A stretch of DNA of 64,000 bases from Sphaerolaimus hirsutus (taxonomy: Eukaryota > Nematoda > Chromadorea > Monhysterida > Sphaerolaimidae): contig OZ038452.1 of the NCBI GenBank assembly GCA_964036195.1, positions 9,604,704 through 9,668,703 on the forward strand, given 5' to 3'. Position 1 is the first letter of the stretch. Every line of letters starts with the position of its first letter. The notes under the pieces are model-generated. The model was not told the DNA's origin. It did no database searches and saw nothing but the letters and a program-made list of their open reading frames with translations. Of the stretch, positions 23,266-34,565 are shown one piece after another. Position numbers and translations under genes: made by a program.

Positions 23266-24199
23266 CAAGGCACCACTCAAGGCGCAAACGTCACGCAAGG
23301 TGCAGGCGCCACGCAAGGCGCCATGGCGCCCTCCAATTTGCAATCGGAGCTGAGCAAATTGCGCCAGTGTGTTGCGTCTTTGAAGAAGGAGCACAATAAC
23401 ATCACCTGTGCCGTAGTTGACATGCAGGGTTGGTTCAATTTGAACCAAAAATTTCCATTAATTTCAAATAATATACCTATATCTTTGAAAAAAAACCCTT
23501 GAATAAAACCCTTTACACATTTTCATCGAATATAATAGTAAAAAATGTACTATGAAAAAATTAATGGGTCTTGATCGATCGAGGAATTACGCAAACTACT
23601 CGACATTGGCTCTATGGCCAGCGTTGTGCCAGGGGGTAGCGGCACCCGCATTGGTAGCCGCACGGCTAGTCGCATGGCCAACCTCTCCAATGAGCAGGTG
23701 ACATTCCCAAACCCTGTAAAGTTTCAGAGTTTCAAGTAAATTTGCCCATAAAATCGACGAGTCGGGTAAAACGTGGCCCGACACATTCCCACGGCGGGTG
23801 AATAGCTAGTAGACATTAATTTTTTGAAAACTTGTGTGTTTTGTCATCCGATATGGATGTCTACTAGCTATTCACCCGCCGTGGGAATGCGTCGGGCCAC
23901 GTTTTACCCGACTCGTCGATTTTCTGGGCAAATTTACTTGAAACTCTGAAACTTTACAGGGTTTGGGACTGCCCCAGATCGAACCCGCAGCCATCTGCAG
24001 CAATCAGTCGGGCTATGGTAGCGGCGGCGGTGGGCACAACACCATCCACAGGTCGTTTTCCGGCGCCGGTGCTAGCAGTATGAGCCGCACCGCACACGTG
24101 GCTGGCGCCGGGCAGCGCCCCTCCGCCGGCAGGGGGGTCAGGCCCCACTATAATCAAAGCAGCACGGACCCGCTGGGAGAGTTTGTGTCAGGTTTGTAA
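23254..24199 (+). CDS. Coiled-coil / Gly-Ser-rich protein exons (copy 1)
   Basis: Three coding-like blocks. The first, 23254-23427, starts MKIAQGTTQG and contains a heptad-like LQSELSKLRQCVASLKKEH and an N-glycosylation-type NIT. The second is about 23582-23698 (ELRKLLDIGS..., Ser/Arg-rich, followed by GTGACA). The third, about 23963-24199, is Gly/Ser/Arg-rich and ends at TAA. A perfect foldback element fills the last intron. The N-terminal ATQGA-type Ala/Gly/Thr repeats overlap the end of another foldback. Function unknown; the first junction has no clean GT/AG in phase, so the model is tentative. Confidence 0.4.
23727..23960. mobile_element. Long perfect hairpin inside an intron (copy 1)
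   Basis: The left arm begins AAACCCTGTAAAGTTTCAGA and includes CGACGAGTCGGGTAAAACG and GGCGGGTGAATAGCTAG. The right arm is its almost exact reverse complement, ending CTTTACAGGGTTT. Arms are about 100 bp. It occupies nearly the whole intron between two coding blocks. Confidence 0.9.
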
Positions 24200-24605
24200 G
24201 GACGCGTGCAAATGTGCTCTAAAAATTAACATTCAACAAACACCCATCCTATCATAGCAGTTGGTCTGTAGTCAGGTGGGCGGGCGGGCGGGCGGTGAGC
24301 CGCGGGCAGCAGGCAGCGGGCAGCGGGCGACGGGCAGGTGCAGTTTTTTGGTTGGCGCGTTGTGAGGTTTTTTTTGAGCCCGTGGGGCGTTTGTTTGCTA
24401 GCGCCGCTGGCGCCTTCTGGTCGTTTTCTTTTTGTGCCCACGTGGCGTGGTTTTGCATGCGCTACTAGCACGCGCGTTGTAGTTTTTGTGCGGCCTGTGT
24501 GGCCTAGTTTAGCAGTTTGTGTGCCCCCCCACCCCCCGCGTTTCTTGTTTTTGTTATTTCTTGTTTTTGTTGAGTGCATGCAAAATGCAAGTGCATGCAA
24601 AATGC
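24200..24605. other. G-rich, gene-free stretch (copy 1)
   Basis: Repeated GGGCGGGC and GGGCAGCAGGCAGCGGGCA units, then T/G-rich sequence. ORFs here are on opposite strands of skewed sequence and lack support. Confidence 0.5.
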
Positions 24606-24905
24606 GAGTGCATGCGCTCATTATCAGTTTTGACATGCGGGGGGGTATCCAGTGACATTGCCTGAAAATCGAGTCTGGTAAAACGTTACCCAACGCGACC
24701 CGGTAGCGCGAATAGCCACCCATAACACACAAGTTTTCAGCAAACATATCAAAATCGATTCATCTGCTTTTGACATTTATCAGCATTGGGTGGCTATTTG
24801 CGAGCTACCGGGTCGCGTCGGGCAACGTTTTACCCGACTCGATTTTTGGGCAATGTCACTGGATCCCCCCCGCATGTCAAAACTGATAATGAGCGCATGC
24901 ACTCG
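24606..24905. repeat. Foldback repeat with GCATGCGCTCATTATCAG edges (copy 1)
   Basis: GCATGCGCTCATTATCAGTT at the left is inverted at AACTGATAATGAGCGCATGC on the right. The interior carries the GTCTGGTAAAACGTTACCC family core. It is a fourth member of the foldback family. Confidence 0.85.
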
Positions 24906-26095
24906 CATTTTGCAGTTTGGTGCGTACATACTCGCGTGCACCTTTTCTAGCCAGCCTTGTGCTATTTTTGAAATCTGAGCAACCAACCAGTTTACTAGAG
25001 GAGTAAGTGAAAAAAATCACACCACAAGTCTGGCACCTATTTCAAATGTACCATATCACTGCGTGGTGGTGTATTTTCCACGATTGATTCAAATTAGAAG
25101 CCATCACATCGCAGCCATCAGATTTTTTGCATATTTTTACTGTAGTATACTCGGCGGACATCACACTTGCATGGAAAACTACCATACCCCATCTGAATAC
25201 TGAACCAAAAATTATACATCATGCTTTTAAAATGGAATATCTACTAAAAAATTCATTAAATTATGGTAGGATTCTGCACATACTTTGCAGTCAGCCGAGT
25301 ATTTTTCACTTATCACCTTGGCATTTATCATATCACATATGCATTTTATATTCATTTCGAGTGCATTATCTCATTCCGAGTGCATTATCTAGTGTTTTTT
25401 TTTGCTTGTTTTAGTGATCATCTGTTTGCATCATGGTGTATTGTGAAGGGAAGAGTTTAATTGTTCACTGCTGCGCACATCCAAGCATTTCTCAATACAC
25501 CCTCGTGCTGTTATGTTGTGAGTTTGAGATTCGTTGTTGTTAGTTTGAGATCCGATTATTGTTTGAGTTTATTCAGTCACCCCGCCAGCCCAGTGTCATA
25601 TATGAAATGATTATGATTATACCCTGCTGTGGAGAAAGGGTATCAACGCGCAGCAAATTGTTTACGTGACAGAAAAGGAAAGGTGTAGGTAGGAACGCGA
25701 CCAGAAAACATCACATATGCGTTGATATCCTGGATGGTGAATGTATGGTTTAAAAAACACAAAAATCATCCAAAAATCACAAAATTCAAAACCAGTAGGT
25801 GATTGTAGGCGGGTGTGAATTAAAGTTGGCGAGCACGGCAATCAAAACCAGTTGGTGATTGTAGGCAAGTGTGAATTAAAGTTGGGAGCACGGCAATCAC
25901 TCAACAAATTTGGTCTTATTTACTTGCAATCACCAGCTGTCCATCACTGCTGTTGCCACTGTCATTGGTTGTAGGCGCGGCGACGCTCACACGCCTCACT
26001 GAGTGGGAATCTTTGGTGAGGAAAAAGGACTATTTTTACTGTCAGCACCCTCGCGGCTGCTGACAGTAAAAATATATATAGTAAAAAATAGGTTT
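24906..26095. other. Gene-free part of the duplicated segment (copy 1)
   Basis: AT-rich with small direct repeats, such as GTAGGTGATTGTAGGCGGGTGTGAATTAAAG near 25795 and again near 25850, and TAGGTTTTTAGGTAAAAAAA repeats at 26085-26150. No supportable gene. Confidence 0.5.
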
Positions 26096-26362
26096 TTAGG
26101 TAAAAAAATAGGTTTTTAGGTAAAAAAATAGGTTTTTAGGTAAAAAAAAATAAGTTTTGGCGCCAAGGTCTTTTTTTACATTTTTTACCTTTTTTACCTT
26201 TTTTACAAAAAAAAACAAAGAAAAATTACAAGCTCTATGCCAGAGGCAATCTCCATCGCAGGCTATTGCCTCTTTATCTTCCTGGTCTTTGGGACGACAG
26301 TGCATTAAGCGTCTGTCATATAATGGGTGGCATGCATACCCCACCAATTGCCAAGCCTTAAC
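26096..26362 (-). pseudogene. Truncated 3' end of the minus-strand Cys-containing gene
   Basis: This is identical to the 3' end of the gene that is complete at 32267-33680. Its 5' part is cut off by the duplication junction at 26362, where the frame runs into foldback sequence. It shows which side of the duplication is derived. Confidence 0.8.
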
Positions 26363-26622
26363 ACCCGACTCGATTTTCGGGTAAAGTCTTTGCACACTTT
26401 TCACGCCTTCCTACTTGCTTATTGAGCGACAATAGAATCTGCGGCTTCTTGTCATCGCTCACGCTTCAAAATTTGTGCGTGAAAGGTGTGCAGAGAGTTT
26501 GCCCAAAAATCGAGTCGGGTAAAACGTCGCCCGACACGGCCCCACGGCGGGTAAATAGCTACACAACGCGGGTTGAATAAAAAGTGGGGACATTTACTGG
26601 AATTGAATCTTGCCATTAAGGA

Positions 26623-27827
26623 ATGGCTGTCCCCCGCGCTGCTTTTATTTACTTGGTGGTCGTTGCCACCATGCTGGTGGCCGGCGCATTGGCCCGCACG
26701 CCGTGCAACAGGGTGCTTTGCCACTGCCGCGGCACGTCGGCAACCTGCATTGTCAAGGCAAATTTTGATGAATCCCCAGTGAGAAAAATTTAATTTTCTA
26801 CGAAATATCACTATTTTTTGTCTGCAAACAAATTGCAATGCAGGTATGGCAAAGACATCAACATCAGGTCGCTCGTGATACACGCCCCCTACAACTCGCT
26901 CTGCGTGGAACTCAAAACGAAATTTCCATACGTGGGGGCTGATTATCACTGCATTGTGGGGGTCTGTTTGATAAAATTTTTCATCTGCGCATGTTGGTGA
27001 CAGCAAATATTTGTGCTTGAATTCAGAGCGCCAACTCCAAGACGGACGTTCCGGCGACTTTCACCGCAGCCACCGACATGCGCAAATACACTGCCGCGGT
27101 GGAAAAAGCCACTCAAGCGGTTTGTAATTTTTAATTTTTTTGTGAAAATAGAAAAGATTTGTCATTGGGGTTTGCGCACCTCTAACACTTTTTCAAAAAT
27201 TTTGGCACTGGTTTACATCAAAGCATTTAGATGAGTGGCACAAACTTTTCCAGCTGAAACACGCAAACTCCAATGACAAATCTTTTCAAAGTAAATAAAA
27301 AAATTATGAGCAAAATTCATCATGTGCAGCCTCCCGCGTTGAGTGGTAAGTTGACCAGCTTTTACCCCTCTACTGACATCACAACCCCAACCGCAACTAC
27401 TAATGCCATGTCAGTAACTGACACTACCAGTACTGAGTTGACAACAACAACAACACTGATCAACGATCCTAAACGGATGGTACAGTACAAATCACCTGAG
27501 GGCGGTCTAAAGTGGTGCATTGTCCGCTCTCTGACTTGCGAATGCAACGCATGCGCTAAAAACTGCCCATGCCCCACCCCCGAACCTTGTCCCACCTCTG
27601 AACCGTGCCGCAGTTGCAGTCCGAGTATTATTTGGGTTTGTTTTAGATTAACACAAATCAAATACGTAAAAAATTGAAATTCATCTATTTTTTAGATTTC
27701 TCCGTCACCACCCAACGGCACTTCTCCGGCCACCCCCGGCACTTTACCAACTTCCAGTACTGCCACTTCAACCACCCCCACCCCTCACCCCACTTCTGAC
27801 GAATTTACCTCCAGCACCCCCCTCTGA
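26623..27827 (+). pseudogene. Secreted Thr/Ser-rich protein, copy 2, one-base frameshift
   Basis: Same exons as copy 1 shifted by 6170-6171. One extra C at the end of exon 1 (CCCC instead of CCC near 26776) puts exon 2 out of phase. Either this copy is broken, copy 1 carries the error, or a homopolymer was miscounted in assembly. Confidence 0.55.
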
Positions 27828-29037
27828 AAACTGACAAAATTTACAAGGTTGCACACATTCTTTTGGACAACAAAGAATACTTTGAGGGGCTTTGTCATCA
27901 CTTTGCACCAAATTTGTACGTACCCACAAAAGTGTGAGTTGATTCAGTGTTGCATTTTTTTTCTGACAATGAATAACACATTAAGTTATTTGGTGTTATA
28001 GCTCTGGACCCCCCGTGACGCCATCAGCGGTGATGGAACTAAATACTAATGCTATTTCATCAACCACTACAGCTGTGCCGACCAGTGCACTTAACACACC
28101 CACTGATTCTCTTCACGTTGCATCAGTGGTAAACAGAAAAAGTGCAAAAAACGTTCTGGAAAGTGTTGGCGCTCTACCTACAGTGGGTGCTGGTGATGGT
28201 GGTGATGTGTTCTGGATGAGACGGTGTTGAGACAGGTACACCAACTAGTAGAAATAGAAAATAGAATAGTATTTTAATTTTCAGCTCACTAATGACTAGG
28301 GTTGGTTAAAAAATCAATTTTTTAAAACCCCCTGATTAAAACTAATTTTAAAATTCCTACTAATTTCAATTTTTTGAAAACCTTTTTAAATAGCCAAATT
28401 TGAAAAAAATCAAATTTTCCTATCTTTGTCTCTTTACCTAAATTTGATAGAATTCATTTGCCCAAAATCGGAGTTTTTAAGCACTTAATTGCTTAAAAAT
28501 TCTGAATATTTTAAAAAATGTAATGTAATGAGAAAATCCCAACCCTAGTCACTACCCTTACATCATCAATCAAATCTTCTATATCCACGCAGCTACTGGC
28601 CATTGAGGAGCTTCTGCAGCAGATCAGCATCAAGCTCGATCTGATCCTTTCCATTGTCATGGTCCTGCAAAGCTACCTAAGTGACTGGGCCTATAAAACT
28701 GCTGATGCCGGCTTCCAAGCCGGCTCCAATCTATCGGCTGTTGGCTTTGTCATTTTGGTCAGGGCAGTGGCTCTGGTGAGTTCAAAACTGAACCCACATC
28801 ACACCCACAACTGTTTCAATGAAACCTCTGCTACACATTTTCAGCGCGCCAAGGGCCGGGCGGGCTGCTGCGGCTGCGGCGCGCGCACCCCCCACCAGTC
28901 TCAACCCGCAGCTGACACCCCAGCCGAGACCCCAGCGCAGATTCAGATCCCCTTGGTGCAGAGGCAGACCCCCCCCGGTGCGCCCCGCCCTGCCCGTGCG
29001 CGGGCCAGTTATCGAGGCGCGCGATGCGGGCACCCAT
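27828..29037 (+). CDS. Downstream membrane-protein-like exons (copy 2)
   Basis: Identical by eye to 21657-22866, including the hydrophobic exon (about 28594-28772) and the Arg/Cys-rich last exon (about 28846-29037). The same uncertainty about joining applies. Confidence 0.45.
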
Positions 29038-29424
29038 GAAATGATCACGTTCGCCAACCCCCCACCCGGTCGGCTATTTTCACAAGCGACCGCTTTATTG
29101 AGTGGATCAGTGACAAGGAAAACTGACTGTGTTTTGTCAGTCGATATGAACATATCTACCAGAGTCGGGTTGCTATTCACCCGCCATGTGATTGCGTTGG
29201 GCAACATTTTACCCGACTGACAATAAAAATGTGGCTTTTTTTGTCAATGCGGTGTGAAAATTATCCAGCGAGACTTTGCCCGAAAATCGAGTCGGGTAAA
29301 ATGTCGCCTGACGCAATCACACACCGGGTGAATAGCAACCCGACTCTGGTAGATACGTTCATATCGACTGACAAAACACAATCAGTTTTCCTTGTCACTG
29401 ATCCACTGAATAAAGCGGCCGCTT

Positions 29425-30370
29425 GTGAAAATAGCACAAGGCACCACTCAAGGCGCAAACGTCACGCAAGGTGCAGGCGCCACGCAAGGCGCCATGGCGC
29501 CCTCCAATTTGCAATCGGAGCTGAGCAAATTGCGCCAGTGTGTTGCGTCTTTGAAGAAGGAGCACAATAACATCACCTGTGCCGTAGTTGACATGCAGGG
29601 TTGGTTCAATTTGAACCAAAAATTTCCATTAATTTCAAATAATATACCTATATCTTTGAAAAAAAACCCTTGAATAAAACCCTTTACACATTTTCATCGA
29701 ATATAATAGTAAAAAATGTACTATGAAAAAATTAATGGGTCTTGATCGATCGAGGAATTACGCAAACTACTCGACATTGGCTCTATGGCCAGCGTTGTGC
29801 CAGGGGGTAGCGGCACCCGCATTGGTAGCCGCACGGCTAGTCGCATGGCCAACCTCTCCAATGAGCAGGTGACATTCCCAAACCCTGTAAAGTTTCAGAG
29901 TTTCAAGTAAATTTGCCCATAAAATCGACGAGTCGGGTAAAACGTGGCCCGACACATTCCCACGGCGGGTGAATAGCTAGTAGACATTAATTTTTTGAAA
30001 ACTTGTGTGTTTTGTCATCCGATATGGATGTCTACTAGCTATTCACCCGCCGTGGGAATGCGTCGGGCCACGTTTTACCCGACTCGTCGATTTTCTGGGC
30101 AAATTTACTTGAAACTCTGAAACTTTACAGGGTTTGGGACTGCCCCAGATCGAACCCGCAGCCATCTGCAGCAATCAGTCGGGCTATGGTAGCGGCGGCG
30201 GTGGGCACAACACCATCCACAGGTCGTTTTCCGGCGCCGGTGCTAGCAGTATGAGCCGCACCGCACACGTGGCTGGCGCCGGGCAGCGCCCCTCCGCCGG
30301 CAGGGGGGTCAGGCCCCACTATAATCAAAGCAGCACGGACCCGCTGGGAGAGTTTGTGTCAGGTTTGTAA
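29425..30370 (+). CDS. Coiled-coil / Gly-Ser-rich exons (copy 2)
   Basis: Identical by eye to 23254-24199, with the same hairpin-filled intron at about 29898-30131. Confidence 0.4.
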
Positions 30371-32266
30371 GGACGCGTGCAAATGTGCTCTAAAAATTAA
30401 CATTCAACAAACACCCATCCTATCATAGCAGTTGGTCTGTAGTCAGGTGGGCGGGCGGGCGGGCGGTGAGCCGCGGGCAGCAGGCAGCGGGCAGCGGGCG
30501 ACGGGCAGGTGCAGTTTTTTGGTTGGCGCGTTGTGAGGTTTTTTTTGAGCCCGTGGGGCGTTTGTTTGCTAGCGCCGCTGGCGCCTTCTGGTCGTTTTCT
30601 TTTTGTGCCCACGTGGCGTGGTTTTGCATGCGCTACTAGCACGCGCGTTGTAGTTTTTGTGCGGCCTGTGTGGCCTAGTTTAGCAGTTTGTGTGCCCCCC
30701 CACCCCCCGCGTTTCTTGTTTTTGTTATTTCTTGTTTTTGTTGAGTGCATGCAAAATGCAAGTGCATGCAAAATGCGAGTGCATGCGCTCATTATCAGTT
30801 TTGACATGCGGGGGGGTATCCAGTGACATTGCCTGAAAATCGAGTCTGGTAAAACGTTACCCAACGCGACCCGGTAGCGCGAATAGCCACCCATAACACA
30901 CAAGTTTTCAGCAAACATATCAAAATCGATTCATCTGCTTTTGACATTTATCAGCATTGGGTGGCTATTTGCGAGCTACCGGGTCGCGTCGGGCAACGTT
31001 TTACCCGACTCGATTTTTGGGCAATGTCACTGGATCCCCCCCGCATGTCAAAACTGATAATGAGCGCATGCACTCGCATTTTGCAGTTTGGTGCGTACAT
31101 ACTCGCGTGCACCTTTTCTAGCCAGCCTTGTGCTATTTTTGAAATCTGAGCAACCAACCAGTTTACTAGAGGAGTAAGTGAAAAAAATCACACCACAAGT
31201 CTGGCACCTATTTCAAATGTACCATATCACTGCGTGGTGGTGTATTTTCCACGATTGATTCAAATTAGAAGCCATCACATCGCAGCCATCAGATTTTTTG
31301 CATATTTTTACTGTAGTATACTCGGCGGACATCACACTTGCATGGAAAACTACCATACCCCATCTGAATACTGAACCAAAAATTATACATCATGCTTTTA
31401 AAATGGAATATCTACTAAAAAATTCATTAAATTATGGTAGGATTCTGCACATACTTTGCAGTCAGCCGAGTATTTTTCACTTATCACCTTGGCATTTATC
31501 ATATCACATATGCATTTTATATTCATTTCGAGTGCATTATCTCATTCCGAGTGCATTATCTAGTGTTTTTTTTTGCTTGTTTTAGTGATCATCTGTTTGC
31601 ATCATGGTGTATTGTGAAGGGAAGAGTTTAATTGTTCACTGCTGCGCACATCCAAGCATTTCTCAATACACCCTCGTGCTGGTATGTTGTGAGTTTGAGA
31701 TTCGTTGTTGTTAGTTTGAGATCCGATTATTGTTTGAGTTTATTCAGTCACCCCGCCAGCCCAGTGTCATATATGAAATGATTATGATTATACCCTGCTG
31801 TGGAGAAAGGGTATCAACGCGCAGCAAATTGTTTACGTGACAGAAAAGGAAAGGTGTAGGTAGGAACGCGACCAGAAAACATCACATATGCGTTGATATC
31901 CTGGATGGTGAATGTATGGTTTAAAAAACACAAAAATCATCCAAAAATCACAAAATTCAAAACCAGTAGGTGATTGTAGGCGGGTGTGAATTAAAGTTGG
32001 CGAGCACGGCAATCAAAACCAGTTGGTGATTGTAGGCAAGTGTGAATTAAAGTTGGGAGCACGGCAATCACTCAACAAATTTGGTCTTATTTACTTGCAA
32101 TCACCAGCTGTCCATCACTGCTGTTGCCACTGTCATTGGTTGTAGGCGCGGCGACGCTCACACGCCTCACTGAGTGGGAATCTTTGGTGAGGAAAAAGGA
32201 CTATTTTTACTGTCAGCACCCTCGCGGCTGCTGACAGTAAAAATATATATAGTAAAAAATAGGTTT

Positions 32267-33680
32267 TTAGGTAAAAAAATAGGTTTTTAGGTAAAAAAAT
32301 AGGTTTTTAGGTAAAAAAAAATAAGTTTTGGCGCCAAGGTCTTTTTTTACATTTTTTACCTTTTTTACCTTTTTTACAAAAAAAAACAAAGAAAAATTAC
32401 AAGCTCTATGCCAGAGGCAATCTCCATCGCAGGCTATTGCCTCTTTATCTTCCTGGTCTTTGGGACGACAGTGCATTAAGCGTCTGTCATATAATGGGTG
32501 GCATGCATACCCCACCAATTGCCAAGCCTTAACCAGCGCCTTTGTGCCATCGCAGGGACCAATTTTGCCATCGCGTGGCCAGGCGTGATAAATTCCATGG
32601 GCGATATCATTTTTACCCAGAGCGGCATATTTGTCAGCAATGTAATTTCTGGCTGTTTGCAGATTAATTTCATTCTCTGGCCAAGATAAAATTATAGACT
32701 GCAGTTGTTCTGGTGAAGTAGCACCCATCATGTAGGCATTTTGGAATGGTAGCAGAGCGTACTGCAGATGAAGGAACCTTTGCGCTAGCAGAAAACCAGG
32801 GCGACCAGAATAAGGGCAGCGTTTGTGTCGCAGAGCTTGAAAACATTCAATGTGCGTTGCCATGTTCATATCCGTAAGACTTTGTAAGGTCATTTCGCGT
32901 AAATCTAGAAATTCATTAACAACGAGGTACAGAAGCTGTTTCACGCAGTCCAATTGACTGGGTGATGTGTCAGCTTGAAGATAAAAATCTTTTGGATTAC
33001 ATAGAGTAAAAATGGAACCTTTTCTGTTGAACCAGAATTTTGGGAAGGTTTCTGAAAAAATCAGGGGATCACTATTTATGGTTATTATATATATTTATGA
33101 TAATATCACCACCGGGAGCTGCAGTGGTATTAGGAATAGCATAGTTTTTATCACTAGAAATATTATTTTCACGACTGCAGCAAGGACTGTGACTACATTG
33201 ACTGAGTTCTATAATACAAGTGTGTTCAACTGCGCTTTCCTTTCCATCTCCCTCCCAGTGATATATTATCCCCCACGGCTGTAACGTGGAAGTAGACACA
33301 CTTTTGATATTTTGCAACTCATTGTTCTTGTCCCAATTGTCATCACCATTGCTACCATCAATATCCATGCTGCATTCTTGTTCCTGATCCTTGGTGGCTG
33401 CCGCGTCGGCGGTATCAATACTGACACTTTCTTTTTTTTTGAGTTTTTTTATTTTTTCCAAAAGTTTACTGATAACTGGGCCCTTGTTAAAATCTTTTGT
33501 ATTTGTTTGCTGGCGGTGGCTGTTGGAAGTTGTGGTGGGGTGGTTTGGTGATTGAGGAGTTTGCGCGGCCACCGTATTCGTCTGCTGCGGCGACTGCTGC
33601 TGCTGCTGCTGAGCTGTTTGAACCCCCTTCAATTGTCCCTGTAGTTGGTCTGTGACGAATTGCATCCACCATTTTTTCAT
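32267..33680 (-). CDS. Gln-rich / Cys-containing hypothetical protein, two exons
   Basis: Exon 33680-33110 and exon 33051-32267 are separated by a 58-bp intron (33109-33052) that starts GTGATA and ends TTTTTTCAG, and the phase is kept across it. The ATG at 33680 follows an in-frame TAA two codons upstream, so this start is firm. The product is about 451 residues: an N-terminal Trp-containing segment, a poly-Gln tract, a Lys-rich KKLKKKE stretch, an acidic Asp/Asn stretch, then a globular Cys-containing domain. The last 45 residues are encoded by GGTAAAAAA-type repeats and may not be real. Its first 194 bp overlap the upstream gene in another frame. Function unknown. Confidence 0.55.
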
Positions 33681-34125
33681 GTCTTATCCTGCACCCCCTA
33701 CACAATTTGACTTGAACCTCAATACTGTCATCTGAATACAGCTTTGAGGGTAAATATTTTGTGCGCGTCTCGCAGATTCTACACAATGCAAAACTTATGA
33801 ATTTATAAGCATACATTGAGCAGAGAGGGTAGGTCATTTTTCTTCGCTTATAGACAATCTCTCTACGTTCACGCCCATAGATTCCTCCATACCCACCTTC
33901 ATTTTGCTTTTGTTTCTCAATTAAACTCTGTCTCTCATCTGGTACATCACCACCACCGAGACCAGCACCGGGTGCCTGCTCCATTTCATGATCATCCTCC
34001 CCGCCATCATCTGGTTGTTCATCATCTGCAGCTCCTCGCTTCTGACTTAAAATATGTTCATCAATAGCTGCTCCAGCAGCTTTGTGCACCGCGGAAACCA
34101 TTTTCAATGCCGTGTAAGATGCCAT
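33487..34125 (-). CDS. Acidic protein with CX2C-X24-CX2C zinc-finger-like motif
   Basis: A 212-codon ORF starting at ATG 34125. The N-terminal 100 residues are Asp/Glu/Gly-rich after an Ala-rich start. The middle contains CRIC followed about 24 residues later by CRGC, a likely zinc-binding pair. The C-terminus is Ala/Asn/Pro-rich and ends in a basic KYKRF. It overlaps the start of the next minus-strand ORF by 194 bp in a different frame. It is transcribed divergently from the dUTPase-like gene. I do not recognise a family; a regulatory protein would fit the composition. Confidence 0.5.
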   Translation of the reverse strand: MASYTALKMVSAVHKAAGAAIDEHILSQKRGAADDEQPDDGGEDDHEMEQAPGAGLGGGDVPDERQSLIEKQKQNEGGYGGIYGRERREIVYKRRKMTYPLCSMYAYKFISFALCRICETRTKYLPSKLYSDDSIEVQVKLCRGCRIRHEKMVDAIRHRPTTGTIEGGSNSSAAAAAVAAADEYGGRANSSITKPPHHNFQQPPPANKYKRF

Positions 34126-34565
34126 AATTATTTGCTTCTGGCTGGCTGACTGGTTGGTCAGTAGTAGTAGTAGTGGAGTAGAGTACTGGTGTGGATGCTT
34201 AAAAGCATATAAAAGAAAATGGCTTTGGGAAAGGTCCTTTTATATGCTACTGCAGCGTTGTAAAGTGAATTTTGCATTACAATGCACTGTGTAATAATTT
34301 TGCTGTGTAACATTACAAAATTATGGCCCTGTGTAAAGTGAATTTTGCACTACATGCACTGTGTAACAATTTTGCTGTGTAAAAATTTTACAATGCTATG
34401 GGTGTTGTAATAATTTTTAGGTATACAAAGTCTGCATTGCTGACCTATTTACATTATGTTTGAAACATATTTAAGGGGTGGTATCTCATTCTAAAACTTT
34501 TATATGACACTTGAGTCTGCCAACCAGACAGCCAATCAAAGAACCAACCCGCAAAGTCAGCCTAC
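34126..34565. promoter_or_regulatory. Shared divergent promoter region
   Basis: The 440 bp between the minus-strand gene and the dUTPase-like gene contain TATA-like boxes in both orientations. Around 34203-34245 AGCATATAAAAG occurs on the plus strand and GCATATAAAAGG on the minus strand; near 34500 there is TTTTATATGAC. A 30-bp phrase with CACTGTGTAA and AATTTTGCTGTGTAA recurs twice (34270-34400). Confidence 0.45.

Larger units (their letters stand above)
20193..26362. repeat. 6.17-kb tandem duplication, copy 1
   Basis: This segment repeats head to tail at 26363-32533. The offset is 6170 bp, then 6171 bp after a single inserted C in copy 2. By eye only scattered single differences occur beyond the first 40 bp. 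The left breakpoint lies in the foldback motif CCCGACTCGATTTTCGGG and the right one inside an exon of a minus-strand gene that is whole only in copy 2. Recombination between foldback copies would explain it, as would an assembly or haplotype artefact. Confidence 0.9.
26363..32533. repeat. 6.17-kb tandem duplication, copy 2
   Basis: Second copy of 20193-26362. All features of copy 1 recur at +6170/+6171: foldbacks at about 29076-29436, 29898-30131 and 30777-31076, and the G-rich stretch at about 30371-30776. Differences seen by eye include an extra C near 26776 and single-base changes near 26688, 27150, 27239 and 31681. Confidence 0.9.

Noticed and set aside
24226..24747. 173-codon minus ORF (and its copy at 30397-30918)
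   Set aside because: Crosses G-rich repeats and a foldback arm; composition follows the strand skew.
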